Assembly: GCA_002104895.1 (NCBI GenBank)
Contig: MCFG01000038.1
Span: 124,001-188,000, forward strand
Source of the DNA: Anaeromyces robustus
Taxonomy: Eukaryota > Neocallimastigomycota > Neocallimastigomycetes > Neocallimastigales > Neocallimastigaceae
Reading direction: 5' to 3'
Length of the DNA: 64,000 nucleotides
Positions 24,004-36,079 of this stretch are shown piece after piece. Within the stretch, counting starts at the first letter, position 1, and each line of letters starts with the position of its first letter. The notes beneath the pieces were generated by a model that saw only the letters and a list, made by a program, of their open reading frames with translations, had not been told where the DNA came from and did not search any database. Both the position numbers and the translations under genes were made by a program.

Positions 24004-25863
24004 ATTAATATTTATTTGTATATATATACATATTTCAAAGGCTAAAGAAATAATGAATGGAAAATTTAGTGAAATTCCATTTACGTATTTTATTACTGGA
24101 GATCATACAGATTATTATTTAGCTGAAAAATTATATTGTGAAAATGATGAAATTTCAATTCATACTTATAATAAAAATTCTTTTGGAAATGTTCCTCGAG
24201 ATATTCAGTCACTAAAATCAGCACTTAATAAACTTTCAAATGTTCCAATCAAAGAATTGAGAGGATTTAGATCACCTCAGCATTCATTACATAAAAATAT
24301 TTTTTCAAATTTGATAGATTTGAATATTAAATATGATTCATCACTTACACTATCATTAAAAGATGGATATTGGCCATTTAGTAAATATCATAAAATAAAA
24401 TAACACAAAAAAAAAAAATAAAAATAAAAATAAAAATAAAAATAAAAATAAAAATAAAAATAAAAATAAAAATAAAAATAAAAATAAAAATAAAAATAAA
24501 AATAAAAATAAAATAATAAAATAAAATAAAATAAAAAAAAATTATTTAATATAATAAATAATAAAAACTAAAAGAATTAAATTATAATTATAATTAAATA
24601 TATTATTTTTTTTAATATATTATTATTGACAATAACCAATGAAAATAGCATTAGATTATGGAATTCCATTTTTAAATGATTCAAATGTGGAAGGTGAATC
24701 TTTTACAGGGTTATGGGAAATACCATTGTAATTAAATTTATTTTATTATTGAGCTTATTAAATAATTATTATATTTATTATATATTATTTAGTATATTAA
24801 ATATTAATATATATTAATAATTCTATTTTGTGTAATTAATAATTTCACAATATTTTTATAAGATTAAGCATACCAAATACTGTTAGTAAAAAAGCATCAG
24901 GTAATCTATTGGTAATTTATTATTTTTTTTGATGTTTTATTATTAATTTAATAAATGAAATCTATTATTAATTAACATTTTTATAGGAACCAAGAATAAA
25001 GGCTTAGTACCGTCAGAACACAATATTAATATTATTAAAAATGAATTTAAAAGAAATTATGAAAATGAAAAATTACCATTTTATCTTTATTTTACAGAGA
25101 AGTCGTTAAAATCTTCAAAGAATTTCATAAATTTCTATAAAGAAATTGTAAAATATATTAGTGAATATTCAAATGTTAACCATGATATATATTTTGTAAC
25201 ATATAATCAATTAATTGAATGGATGAAAAATCCAATACCAATAAATGAAATCAATTCTTTAAATAAATCGAAAGTTCCATTTATTATAAATAATTCAAAT
25301 ATGATTAAATTTCAAAAAGAACCTTTATGTTCAGTACCAAATAAATGCAAATATTCATCAACGGTAAATTTCGAAAAAAAATCTTTTATAATGAATACTT
25401 AAAAGATTTATATTAAAGTTATTAAAAATTATTATAAAAAATTATTTCAAGTAAATAAAATAAAATAACATGAAATGAAATGAAAAACTAATATTTTTTA
25501 TTTTTTATTATGTTCTTATACTTGAAAAAATAGAATTTTTCAACATGTAGTAAATGTCCTTTTCAATCACCCTCTCCTATAGAACCTAATCCATATCCAT
25601 TGTTTATAGATGATACTAAATGTGATAAACAAATGCCTGAAGGTGGATGTGGTAATGGTATGTGGGAATGTGGATGTGTATGCCTTAATTCTGATAATAA
25701 TTTAGATGGTTATTGTATAAATGATGATGGACAATGTTATACTCCTAAACTTTATGACGAAAAGAATGATGAATATATTTGTTCGGATAATATTATAAGT
25801 AAAAGTGAATTAGTTAATGGAACAAGGCAAATAATAATTACTAAATATAATAATCATAATTAA
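23283..25863 (+). CDS. Membrane-anchored polysaccharide (chitin) deacetylase-like protein, probably inactive
   Basis: Eight exons: 23283-23421, 23536-23658, 23771-23919, 24041-24380, 24649-24727, 24863-24900, 24987-25363 and 25534-25863, in frame, 524 residues. Residues about 33-50 (WAHFTILITLGLLF) look like a short type II signal anchor. The core follows carbohydrate esterase 4 / CDA-like proteins: PQFVLISVDSPI, FITGDHTDYYL, ISIHTYNK, ELRGFRSPQ, TLDYGIPFLND, GLWEIPL and IYFVTYNQLIEWMKNP. The catalytic residues are altered: the second Asp of the Asp-Asp pair is Ser129, the second His of H-x3-H is Lys182, and Tyr/Phe after R-x-P is Gln217. A Cys-rich tail (about residues 416-490) follows. A secreted or cell-wall role is inferred. 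An (AAAAAT)n tract fills intron 4. Confidence 0.8.
24408..24515. repeat. (AAAAAT)n microsatellite in intron 4 of the deacetylase-like gene
   Basis: About 17 uninterrupted AAAAAT units follow the donor of exon 4, changing to AAAAT and AAAT at the end. Confidence 0.9.
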
Positions 25864-25958
25864 ACTATATTTAAATATTTTTATATTTAAACCTATGTTT
25901 TTTAATAATGTAATATATAGAGTCTGTATATACTTAAACACAATTATATTACTTATAA

Positions 25959-26010
<52 letters not shown>

Positions 26011-26438
26011 ATATAAAAATAAATAAATAAATAGATAGTAAAAAGCTATTATAATTATTATAATAGTAATAATTTTATTTTTTATTATTTATTATTTTAG
26101 TTTAATATAAATAATTGAAAGAAATGACAGAAATTGTTATAAATTATTGATTATATAATAATGGTTATATATTTGCTTTTATATTTTATTTTTATTTTAT
26201 TATTATTTTATTTTTTTGTTTTTTATTTTAATTTTTTTTTTTTTTTATTTTTTATAATTTTTTTTGTAGATATTATTTATTTTTATTTTTTGCTTTTTAT
26301 TTATTATTTATTAATTTTTTTGTAGATAATTCTTATTTTTACTTTTTTTTTTATTATATTCTTTAATAAAAAATAAAAAAAAAAAAAAGTAAAAATAAGA
26401 ATAAAATTTGTCTGATAAATTCAGATATATTAATACGA
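25864..26438. other. Convergent 3' flanks with (AAAT)n microsatellite
   Basis: The region lies between the deacetylase-like gene and the reductase gene. It holds an (AAAT)n tract at about 25960-26030 and T-rich sequence to 26345. Nothing else was recognised. Confidence 0.5.
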
Positions 26439-26850
26439 TTACCAGACATCTTCATGGAAACGTCCTTTTAATTTAAGATCCTTTATTAAAATATTTGCTT
26501 GGTTTTCACCCATACCACCAACAGTTTTAGCAATATTTTCAATACAAGCTTGAACATCCCTAGCCATATTACTAGCGTCACTATTAATAAAAAATTTAAT
26601 TTATAATAATAATAATAATAATTAATAATAATTAAAATATTAATAATTAATATTTGATTTGATATAAAAATTATAATAACATATCAGATCATATCATAAC
26701 AAAAACAATAGTTATATATATTTACCCGCAAATATAAATATGAGCACGCTTTTCTCTAATTAATTCCCAGATTATTTCACCATGTTCGGCCAAACGATGT
26801 TGTACATATACTTTCTTATCCTATATTATTTATAATTTTTTTTTTAAAAA

Positions 26851-26888
<38 letters not shown>

Positions 26889-29127
26889 ATATTTAATATT
26901 ATATAGATATTTAAATTATTCAATTCTAATAGTTTATATGCTTAAATATATATATATATATATTATTGATTTTATAACAATTTTTATATTAAACTTACTG
27001 TTTCTCTTGAGAAAGCATTAATAATTTCTAAATCGAATGATTTAATATTATTATCATTTTGACTTTTTCTTTCATCAAGTTCTTTCTTTATATCTTCAAG
27101 TTCTTGACGATATAAATAATCTTGATTACGATTACGACAACCATAGAATAAAATTGTTTTTCCTACATTTTTACCTTGTTTAGCTTGCCATAAACGTTCT
27201 TGAATGAAACCACGGAATGGTGCAATACCAGTACCTGGTCCAATCATAATTATAGGTAAAGTAGTATCTCTTGGAAGTTTAAAGGTACTTTCTCTAATAG
27301 AAATTGGAATCATTAATTTTGGAGGATGTAAAGTATTAATATCATAATTTAATTCATTAATCATTTGATCCATGGCATTTTCTTTTTGAGAATTTTTATA
27401 AATAGAATTCAAATATCCGGTACATAAACCTTCACTATAGACCATTTTATTTAATTTTAAGTCGGGTGATGAAGTTGTAAATAAAGGATATCTAACAAGA
27501 ATAGCTGTAACACTTAATGTATTTGGATTAGCATTTGGACTAGATGATATACTATAGTAACGAGGTGTAATTTTTGGAAGTAAATCACCTAATACGACTT
27601 CAATTGGAATCTTTTTATATTTAAAATTAATATTTTAAATAATATCCAATTAAATGTAATATATAAATAGTATTTATTTTTTAATAATTTTTATTTTATT
27701 TTAGATATTTTTAAATATAAATATATAAATACTTTAGTTTCTGGACATTCTTTAAGTATTTGAGATAAAGTTTTATGATACTTTTCCATGTTAGTGCTTG
27801 TATTTTTGAAATTTTCAATAATATTATTATAATATTCTTTTTCTTGTGAATTCTCGGTGTAACCAGAAATAATCTTTTTAATATATATATAATTTATACA
27901 ATTATATTTATTAATTTATTTATTTACTTATTATCATTAAAATATATAAATTAATTTTATATTTTAATTATTACTTCAAATTGTCTAATCTTTAAGACTG
28001 CATTAATATCTAGATAATATGTTAAAGCAGTTCTAATAGTACATGGCATTGAAATATTTGGAGTATTGTGACTTTTTGATTTTGGATTCTTTTCGAGAGT
28101 AATTAGGGTATCTGCTTTTTCAGTTACACCTAATAAATTTATAAGATTATTTACCTTTTTTTTTTTAATTTTATTTTATTTTATTTTATTTTTTTTTCCA
28201 ATCGTAATGATGTATATATTGAATAATATTATATAATAAAGAAAAAACAAAGAAAAATTAATATATTTTTAAAAAATTTCATAATATATAAATACTTAAT
28301 ATTTACAATTGATTCATTATTTCTAGGATAAATTGCAACATGATCACCAGGGTTATATGTTATATTGCTATTAGAAATATCAATATCAAAATGAAGACAT
28401 TCTCTTTTGATATTAATTTTATTATCTTCAACTTTACAGATGTCAGTAGCTTCTAATACATCTTGATCCCAAAGCTTGGTATCTTTTATATCATTATTAA
28501 TTCTATACGAATCATAACAATCTTGGAATAGTTGTTTACAATTAGAAACCTTTGCATAAAATGGATGCTTGACATCGTATTCTTGCTTATTATTACTAGA
28601 TTTAGATTTAGATTTAGATTTAGATTTATTTTTATTTTTAAAATTATTAATTTCAATTTTATTATTATTTTTATGTATATTATTATTTGATTTTGTATAA
28701 GAATTATTTAAATGTAAAAACAATTCATATATCCTTCTTTGAATTCTATTTTTAATAAGTATAGTATTATTCTTTAAATAATTTAATTCATACTTATTTA
28801 ATTCAAAGATAGAATTATCTTTGCAACCCCAACGTCTTGGTCCATCGCGACTAAGTTCTCCAATAAATACATCTTTTTGAGAATTAATATCATCGATATA
28901 TTTAATATTAAAGGAGGATGTAAATTCTGTTGGTTCATCATTTTCAATAGTTTCTGAACTTGATGATTGGAAATAATTGAGAATGCATGGATACATTTTT
29001 TCTTTCCATTCTTGGAAATCACCTTCAGTACTATATAATATTTAACATAATAAATATAAATATAAATATAAATATTAATATAAATATAATATATAAATAT
29101 TAATATTATACCATATATCATAAATTT

Positions 29128-29173
<46 letters not shown>

Positions 29174-30164
29174 ATATATATAATATATTAAATACATATC
29201 AAAATTTTTTCTTTATGATTTTAAAATATACATAAAGAAAAAAAATTAAAAGTATTTAAAATAACTAAAATTTCAAATTCATTCTTATATATAAATTATT
29301 AATATATTTACTCTTCATTATCATCTCCTTCACCAAATTCACCAATAATTGAAGCGCCACCCCAATTCTTTAATATTTTATTTAATTCTCTTCCAATTAA
29401 ATTATAAAATTCATACGTTTTATTACCTTTATAAATATATAATAGTTTATTTCGATATAATTAAATTTCAAGTATTTAATATATATGTAAATTATTTTAA
29501 TAATTCTTCAAATGTTACCTAAACCAAATAAAACATAACTTAAATCTTTTAATGGTTTGTCTTCATTGACATCATTTTCGACGCAATTTTGAATCCATTC
29601 CCAGAAATCAACAGCATTATCAGTTGGTTCGCCTTCACCATAAGTTGACATAAAAAAACTAACAATAACATTTTTCCCTTTATCTTTTGAATACAAAGGT
29701 AATTCTAATAGTTCAGACATATCATATTCTTCAATATCAAATAAAAGGGATTGAATATGTAATTTTTCAGTGATTTCTTGAGAAAATGTAGTTGCAAATT
29801 CTTCAGCAGTACCTGTTTGTGTACCGAAAAATACTAATACAACATCTTTTTCTTCCTTTAATTTTTTAATTTACATTTTAATAAATTATTATATTATATA
29901 TTATAATTAAATTAATATATATAATACAATCGTTATATAATTTTTTGTATTAATTTTCTTACTATTTCGTCAAGTTCTTTAATGAAAGATTCTCTATCTT
30001 CTCTTGGAAATTCTCTATTTTTAAATTAATTAATTGTATAAAATAATTTAATAATGTATTAATTAAAATAAAAAATTATTAATAACAAATTATGATTATC
30101 TTAAGAAAAATATTTATATATTTTACCCGTATTTATCTAAGTCAATGCTATAATTTTTTCCCAT
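26439..30164 (-). CDS. NADPH-cytochrome P450 reductase-type diflavin reductase
   Basis: About nine exons on the minus strand, from MGKNYSIDLDKYG (30164) to GRFHEDVW and TAA (26439). Domains in order: flavodoxin/FMN (VLVFFGTQTGTAEEFA, STYGEGEPTDNAVDFWEWI, LGNKTYEFYNLIG), FAD-binding/connecting (YNPGDHVAIYP, RYYSISSSPNA), NADPH-binding (MIGPGTGIAPFRGFIQERL, ILFYGCRNRNQDYLYRQEL, HIYICGDASNMARDV) and the terminal Trp that stacks on FAD. These are classic P450-reductase motifs. It moves electrons from NADPH through FAD and FMN to an acceptor. The usual N-terminal membrane anchor is missing: the flavodoxin motif begins about 40 residues after the ATG. An Asn/Lys/Ser-rich insertion (about 28570-28700) lies in the connecting region. 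The acceptor is unknown. Confidence 0.88.
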
Positions 30165-30661
30165 GTTATTTACAATTTTAAAAAAAAATGAGGAATGCGA
30201 AGTAAAAAAAAAAAAAAAAAAAAAAACTCTATACATATTTATACTACAATAAATTATATCTTTATATTAGGTAATATACCTTTAATATATTATAATATAT
30301 ATTGTGATATATTTTAAAATAATATTTATTAATTATAATTCGTTGACATTTTTTAAGATTCCTTAATATAAGATAAAAAATAAATTACAGAATACTAAGA
30401 TCAAAAATTTTGATTATTAAATGAGAAATTTTCATAGTTTTATTGTAAAAAAAAACATATGATACATGTGATATCATGGAAAAATTTTAATAGACGAAAT
30501 GTTATTTGTTAAAATTTTTTCAAAATTTTATTTAAAAATATTATTTTAAAATAATATTTAGAAGGCGTAAAAATCTTTATTAAAAATTTGATACACTTAT
30601 ACTAAGGAAAATAAAATTAGAATTATAATTGCCTAATACTAAAAATTATTGAAAATATAGA
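30165..30661. other. Divergent promoter region, reductase and roadblock genes
   Basis: About 500 bp of AT-rich DNA shared by two divergent start sites. No motif was identified beyond T/A runs. Confidence 0.45.
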
Positions 30662-31481
30662 ATGGTTTATATATTATATGAATATTTTTTCTTATTATTA
30701 ATATAAATTATGTTTGATATCCTAAAAACTTATATTAAATTTTAATATATATATATAAGTCAAGTTCAAAAGATATAGCAAATTCATTAAAAGACTTAAA
30801 TGAAGTGGAAGAAACTTTAAACAGAATTCAAGCTCATAAAGGAGTTCAAGGTAATATAATATTTTTTTAAAAAAACTAAGATATTAATAATAATATTAAG
30901 TTAAGAATAAATAATAATAAAATCTTATTTTTTTAAGGTATTGTCATTGTAAATCATGAAGGCTCTGTTGTAAAATCCACATTAGATAATATTCAAACTC
31001 AACAATATTCAACTTTAGTAACACAATTGACAGCAAAAGCTCAAAATGTTGTTAGAGATATTGATCCAGAAGTAAATTTTAATATTTTCTATTTATTGTC
31101 AATAGCATAATAAATATAATTAAGTTAAAATTCATAAACGTTTCATATTTTTTTTATTAATTATTAGGATAATTTAACATTTTTAAGATTACGTTCTAAA
31201 AAACATGAAGTATGGAAATATAATAATAATATAATAAATATTAAAATATATTATATACTAGTCTCTATTTAATTCGCTAATGTAATGATTTTTTTATTAT
31301 TAAAATAAATAAAGATAATGGTAGCTGATAGTAAGTTTTTAATTTTTTTTTATTTTTTATCAATAATTAAAATAAATTTATTATTTTGTAAATATAATAA
31401 TTATATTAATTCTTTTATTTAAAATAGCTAAAGGGTATATTTTAATTGTTATTCAAAATCCTCATGAGCACGAATATTAGT
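30662..31481 (+). CDS. DYNLRB: Dynein light chain roadblock/LC7
   Basis: Six exons: 30662-30664 (the ATG alone, followed by GTTTAT), 30760-30850, 30938-31071, 31168-31209, a 16-nt exon ATAATGGTAGCTGATA and a last exon ending at 31481; together 112 residues. The product contains EVEETLNRIQAHKGVQGIVI, STLDNIQTQQYSTLV, VVRDIDPEDNLTFLRLRSKK, HEIMVAD and YILIVIQNPHE, which match animal roadblock almost residue for residue. Roadblock dimers bind dynein intermediate chains in cytoplasmic, intraflagellar-transport and outer-arm dyneins. The N-terminus (SSSKDIANSLKDLN) is longer than in animals. The start exon is inferred from frame, the only ATG-GT that fits. Confidence 0.92.
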
Positions 31482-32452
31482 TTCAATTTAAATCTAGAGT
31501 AATTTATTATATCAAAAAATATATAATTTTTAAAGACCGCTTGATTTTAAATAATTGAAAATTATTATAAATTTTCAATAATATTATATGAAACATGAAA
31601 ATTATGTAAATATTTTAAAATATAAATATAATCAATACTATTTAATAATAACAAAAATATCTCATTAATTATTCTTCAATAAAATAAATAAATATTATTA
31701 TTTTTATCATGTTATATAATAGCTTAGTAAATTATTATTATTTTATAAAAGAAATAAAAAAATTATTTAAATAATAAATCATTATTGTCAAATAATAATA
31801 GTTATAATAATAATTTTAAATTATAATAAATAATAAATAATAAATAATAAATTATTGTACACCAATCGAATTTATGTAAAAAAGTTAAAAAAAAAAAATA
31901 TTTAATAATTGTAAATTGTCAAAATAAAAATATTTAATATAAACTTATATTCTTTCTTATTATTTGAAATACTAAACCATAATAGAAATAAATTTCGAAA
32001 GAGGTATTAATAATTTAAAATATATAAAATAATTTTATTTATTTTACTTTTGAAATTAATTTTAATATATATAAGGGTATTTCCCTTGAAATTAAAAGCA
32101 TTTAATTAAATATTTTAAAATAAAATATTCAAAAAATATTCAAAAAAAAAAAAAAAAACGTTTTTATTACATTAAATTTATATTATTTTTATTTATTTTA
32201 AAGTATTTTCAAGTATTTCTTTTTCTTATTCTTTTTCTTTTCTTTTCTTTTTTTACTTCTATTAATAATTTATTTTAAATATAATTAATAAGATTTATAA
32301 TAAAATATATATCTTATATTTTGTATAATCTAATTGATTTAAATTAAATTAATCCAAAAAAATTACATAATATAAAATTATAATTGTTAATTTTATATTT
32401 TATTTTTTTTCCTACTATAAATTTTATAAAATTATAAAGTTATATTCAAATA
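31482..32452. other. Intergenic, roadblock to PAM16
   Basis: AT-rich with a short T/C-rich tract (TTTCTTTTTCTTATTC) at about 32215-32260 that may belong to the PAM16 promoter. No gene was recognised. Confidence 0.45.
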
Positions 32453-32884
32453 ATGTTCGAAGGAATTAAAGCATTGTCACATCTTTGTCACAGCTCTATT
32501 GTAATTACTCAAAATGCTTTTCATGATGCTTATAAAGCTTTAGCTTTAGCTGCTTCAACAAGTAATACTGGTACATCTCTTTTTCATCAACCATTAGGTG
32601 ATAATTCACATATTACTCGTAAACTCAAAATATCATTAAATGAATCTTTCCTAATTTTAAATATACCAAAACCAGAAGAAGATGTAATAACATTAAAAAA
32701 TTTACCAAGTCCAGAACTTGTAAAGGAACGTTTTAAGATTCTTTTCGAAGCAAATGATAAAAAAATTGGAGGAAGCTTCTATTTACAAAGTAAAGTTTTT
32801 AGAGCATATGAAAGAATAGAAAAAGAAAGAGAATGGCGTAAATCTTTAGGTGATAAAGAAGAAGACGAAGAAGATGAAGAATAA
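32453..32884 (+). CDS. PAM16: PAM16/TIM16 (Magmas), presequence translocase motor subunit
   Basis: Single-exon gene of 143 residues. Residues about 82-125 match the J-like domain of Pam16: [20 protein letters not shown], then [19 protein letters not shown] (human [31 protein letters not shown]). As in other Pam16 proteins the HPD triplet of true J domains is absent, consistent with its role as the inhibitory partner of Pam14/Tim14 at the TIM23 import motor. The N-terminal stretch is membrane-proximal and the end is an acidic tail (EEDEEDEE). In an anaerobic fungus it would act in hydrogenosomes, which is inference. Confidence 0.92.
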   Translation: [143 protein letters not shown]

Positions 32885-33728
32885 ATTTCATTTAATAAAA
32901 ATAATTATATTCTTAATAATGAATTATCAGTTAATAATAATAATATTTTTATAAATTATTATCAATAAATAAGTAAATTAATAAATAAAAAATAAATAAA
33001 TAATAATTTAATAAATTCAATAAATTAATAAATTATCAAAAAGAAAAAAAGTATATAAATATATATATAAATGATAAAGAACAACAAATTAAAACAATGT
33101 TAAAAAAATAAAAGTATATATTATAGAATTAATAAATGATACTATTATATTTTTAATTTATCAGTTTTTATGTAATAATAATAATAATAATAATAGGATA
33201 AAAAATTAATAATATAAAACAAACAATAATAATAATAATAAAAAAAAAAAAAATAAATAAATAAAATATAAACATATTAAATAAATATAATATCGAATAC
33301 ATATGCATTTAGAATTAAATATCTTTTTTTTTTTTTTTTTTTTTTTTTTTGAGATTTAATCTGATAAATTCACATTATATATCGAACATTTTTTTATATA
33401 TTTAATAAAAATATTAGTATATAAATTGTTTTCTAAATAAAAAATATTAATATAATAATATAAAGCTTTAAAATTCATTGCTCAATGTATAATATATATT
33501 GATTAAATAATTACGTTTTATTAAATTATTACATATATTAATAATCATTTAATATTTATTAATTCAAACATTTAGTTATTATATGACTGAATATTTGAAT
33601 GTAATATTATTATTATCTTTTTTCTAGTTAAAAAATGTTTTAGATATTATATTATTAATGATAAAATTGAAGTTTTGGAAAATATTTAACATATTATTTT
33701 TTCTTATTATTCTTATTGGGTACAACAA
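32885..33728. other. Convergent 3' flanks of PAM16 and VMA21
   Basis: AT-rich with short AAT and AAAT repeats and a poly(T) run at 33322-33350. No gene was recognised. Confidence 0.5.
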
Positions 33729-34258
33729 TTATTCTGTTTTATTATTTGTTTCAGTATTATCATCATCGTCACCTCTATCTTCTACAATAGCAACAACTAC
33801 ATATGCTGCGATAACTAAATTGGCGGTAAAAGCAGCAGCTAATGCGGCATATGTTGTATTACCTATTTATTATTAATATATATTAATAATTAAAATAAAA
33901 TTTGTATAATGCTTTTTTATATAATTAATATTATATTACTTACCTATGAAGAAACGATCAAGAGTATAATAATAAACAATAAATGGAAGAGTAAACATTA
34001 AAATAGTGAATAGTATCAATTTTAATAAAACATCTCTAAATAATAAATTTATGTTTAATGTAATTGTTTATTTTTCAAATTAATTTAATTAATATATTTA
34101 TATATTATTTTTAAATTATTTATTTATTTATTAAAAAAGAAAAAAAAATACTTTGGTATCCTTGATTGTTTTGGTAATCTTACTGGAAGATTTCTTTTTG
34201 GTTTTTTATACTTTGGTAAATCCTTTATATTTTTTTTATTTTCAATAGCACTTCCCAT
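33729..34258 (-). CDS. VMA21: VMA21, V-ATPase assembly integral membrane protein
   Basis: Three exons: 34258-34152, 34035-33944 and 33862-33729, coding 110 residues. There are two transmembrane segments: VLLKLILFTILMFTLPFIVYY in exon 2 and YAALAAAFTANLVIAAYVVV in exon 3, joined by a short lumenal loop (TLDRFFIGNTT). This is the Vma21 plan (human TLKTLLFFTALMITVPIGLYF and YAAIVAVVAVHVVLALFVYVAW). Vma21 chaperones assembly of the V-ATPase proteolipid ring in the ER. The C-terminus is acidic (EDRGDDDDN) and shows no dilysine ER-retrieval signal. The N-terminus is basic. Confidence 0.85.
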
Positions 34259-35407
34259 TATGATTAATAATACACTATTTTTTTATGTAATTTTTCTATT
34301 ATATATATTTATATATTTTTTATATATTTTATTTTATTTTACTTTCTTTTTATTTTATTTTATTTTATTTTATTTTATTTTATTTTTTTTTTATTTTTAT
34401 TTTCTTATTTTTATTTTTATTTTTATTATTCTTTTTATTTTATTTAATTTTTTTATTATTTTATTTTATTTTTTTATTGTTTAACCTATCTATTTTATTT
34501 ATATTATACATACATTAAAATTTTATGGAAAAATATAGAATAATATTATAGAATAATATTAAATAAAATAAAAAATTTTTATAAAAAAATCTTTAGCAAA
34601 TTTCATATAAATAATTATATAAGAACAAAATATTAATAATAAAATAACAATAAAACTAAATATTTTAACCATAACAATAAAAATACTAATAATTACAATA
34701 AAAAATAATAATTATAAAAATTAATACTTTCATCTTTACAATAAAAATACTAATAATTACAATAAATAATAATAATAATAATATTAAATATTTTCATCAA
34801 TAACATTTATATTTTATTATTATTATTATTATTTTTATTGTATTTCACTTAAAAATTATTTTACATTAATTATCCTTGAGATAAAAATATATAATAAATT
34901 TTTCAAATATATTAATGAATTAATGTTTCATTAGAAAATTATAATTTAAAAAGAAAAATAATTAATATAATTTTTAAAATAAAATAATAAATAAATATAT
35001 ATATTTAATACTAATAAAATTTAAGTTGATAAAAACATTACATATATGTTTAAATGATTGAATAAATTACTATTTATTTTATTTAATAAATTATTATTTT
35101 ATTTTTTTTTTAAATATTTTTATTTTTTTTATTTTTTTTTATTTTTTTTTTTATTTTTTTATTACTTTACTTTATTTTTAGTTTACGTATATTTTACTTT
35201 TTGGATTTATTAATTTATTCTTTTTTTTTTTATTTCAAGCTTATTATTTTAATTTTAATATTAACATATTTATTATTATATTAAAAAAATCTATTGTTTA
35301 AAAGAAAAAATATTTATGACTATTCAATACATGATTATTAAATTTATAAATGTACTTAAAAATTAGTTTATAAATTATTATATTTTCTTTTTTTATCATT
35401 TCAATGT
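34259..35407. other. Intergenic, VMA21 to eIF3k, with a 64-bp repeat
   Basis: The region begins with T-rich TTTTA repeats (34320-34480), which face the VMA21 start. A tandem repeat with a 64-bp period lies at about 34674-34800: ACAATAAAAATACTAATAAT occurs at 34674 and 34738. The rest, to 35407, is the 3' flank of eIF3k. Confidence 0.5.
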
Positions 35408-36079
35408 TTAAATTTCATTTGCATGACCAATAATTTGAGTTAATAATTCGAATTTAACATTTTCCTTTACAAGTTTTGGTTTGTCTTCGTTTTCCTTAGT
35501 TACTGGTAAAGTATAAACATTATCATTTAATACCCAATTTCTACCTTTAGAATATTCATCTAAATCGTTACCACTAAGATTTAAATAAGCGCCAATTTCT
35601 TCTTTTGAAATTGTTACAAATGAATTTTCAATTGTATGTGAAATGAATTCTCTAATAGAATCTTCAAATCCGACACAACATGATACTATCTTTTTAGTTT
35701 CTTCATCAGCTAATAAAACCCAGAAATCTTTAAAACGACATTGTTCAAGTGATTTTTGAAGTTCCCAAAGTCTAGAAACTGTTGGGTCATTACAAATATC
35801 AAGATTTAATAAAGCTAAACATAAATTAAATTCTGGATCTGGTAAAGCAGTTAAAGCCTTAGTTAAAATTGCTGAAATGTATTTGAAATTGATTTGATCT
35901 GGGTTAAATTGATATAATTTTAAAACAGCTAAATTAGCAGCTGAATCGTATTGAACTTTGTTTGCAAGTTGTTCATCTATGTATTCATGAAGTAATGGAA
36001 TTTTTTCAGTATCGTAACGTTCAACAGTTTCGATAATATCATTAATTTGCTTTGGACGTCCTGGGATATTTGAAGTCAT
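35408..36079 (-). CDS. EIF3K: Translation initiation factor eIF3 subunit K
   Basis: Single-exon gene of 223 residues, close to the family length (218 in human). NLAVLKLYQFNPDQ matches human NLAVLKLYQFNPAF, ILTKALTALPDPEFNLCLAL matches ILLKALTNLPHTDFTLC, and LEQCRFKDFWVLL and GFEDSIREFISHTI follow. The protein has a HAM domain followed by a winged-helix (PCI-like) domain. eIF3k pairs with eIF3l at the edge of the eIF3 octamer. It is absent from budding yeast but present in many other fungi. Confidence 0.93.
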   Translation of the reverse strand: MTSNIPGRPKQINDIIETVERYDTEKIPLLHEYIDEQLANKVQYDSAANLAVLKLYQFNPDQINFKYISAILTKALTALPDPEFNLCLALLNLDICNDPTVSRLWELQKSLEQCRFKDFWVLLADEETKKIVSCCVGFEDSIREFISHTIENSFVTISKEEIGAYLNLSGNDLDEYSKGRNWVLNDNVYTLPVTKENEDKPKLVKENVKFELLTQIIGHANEI

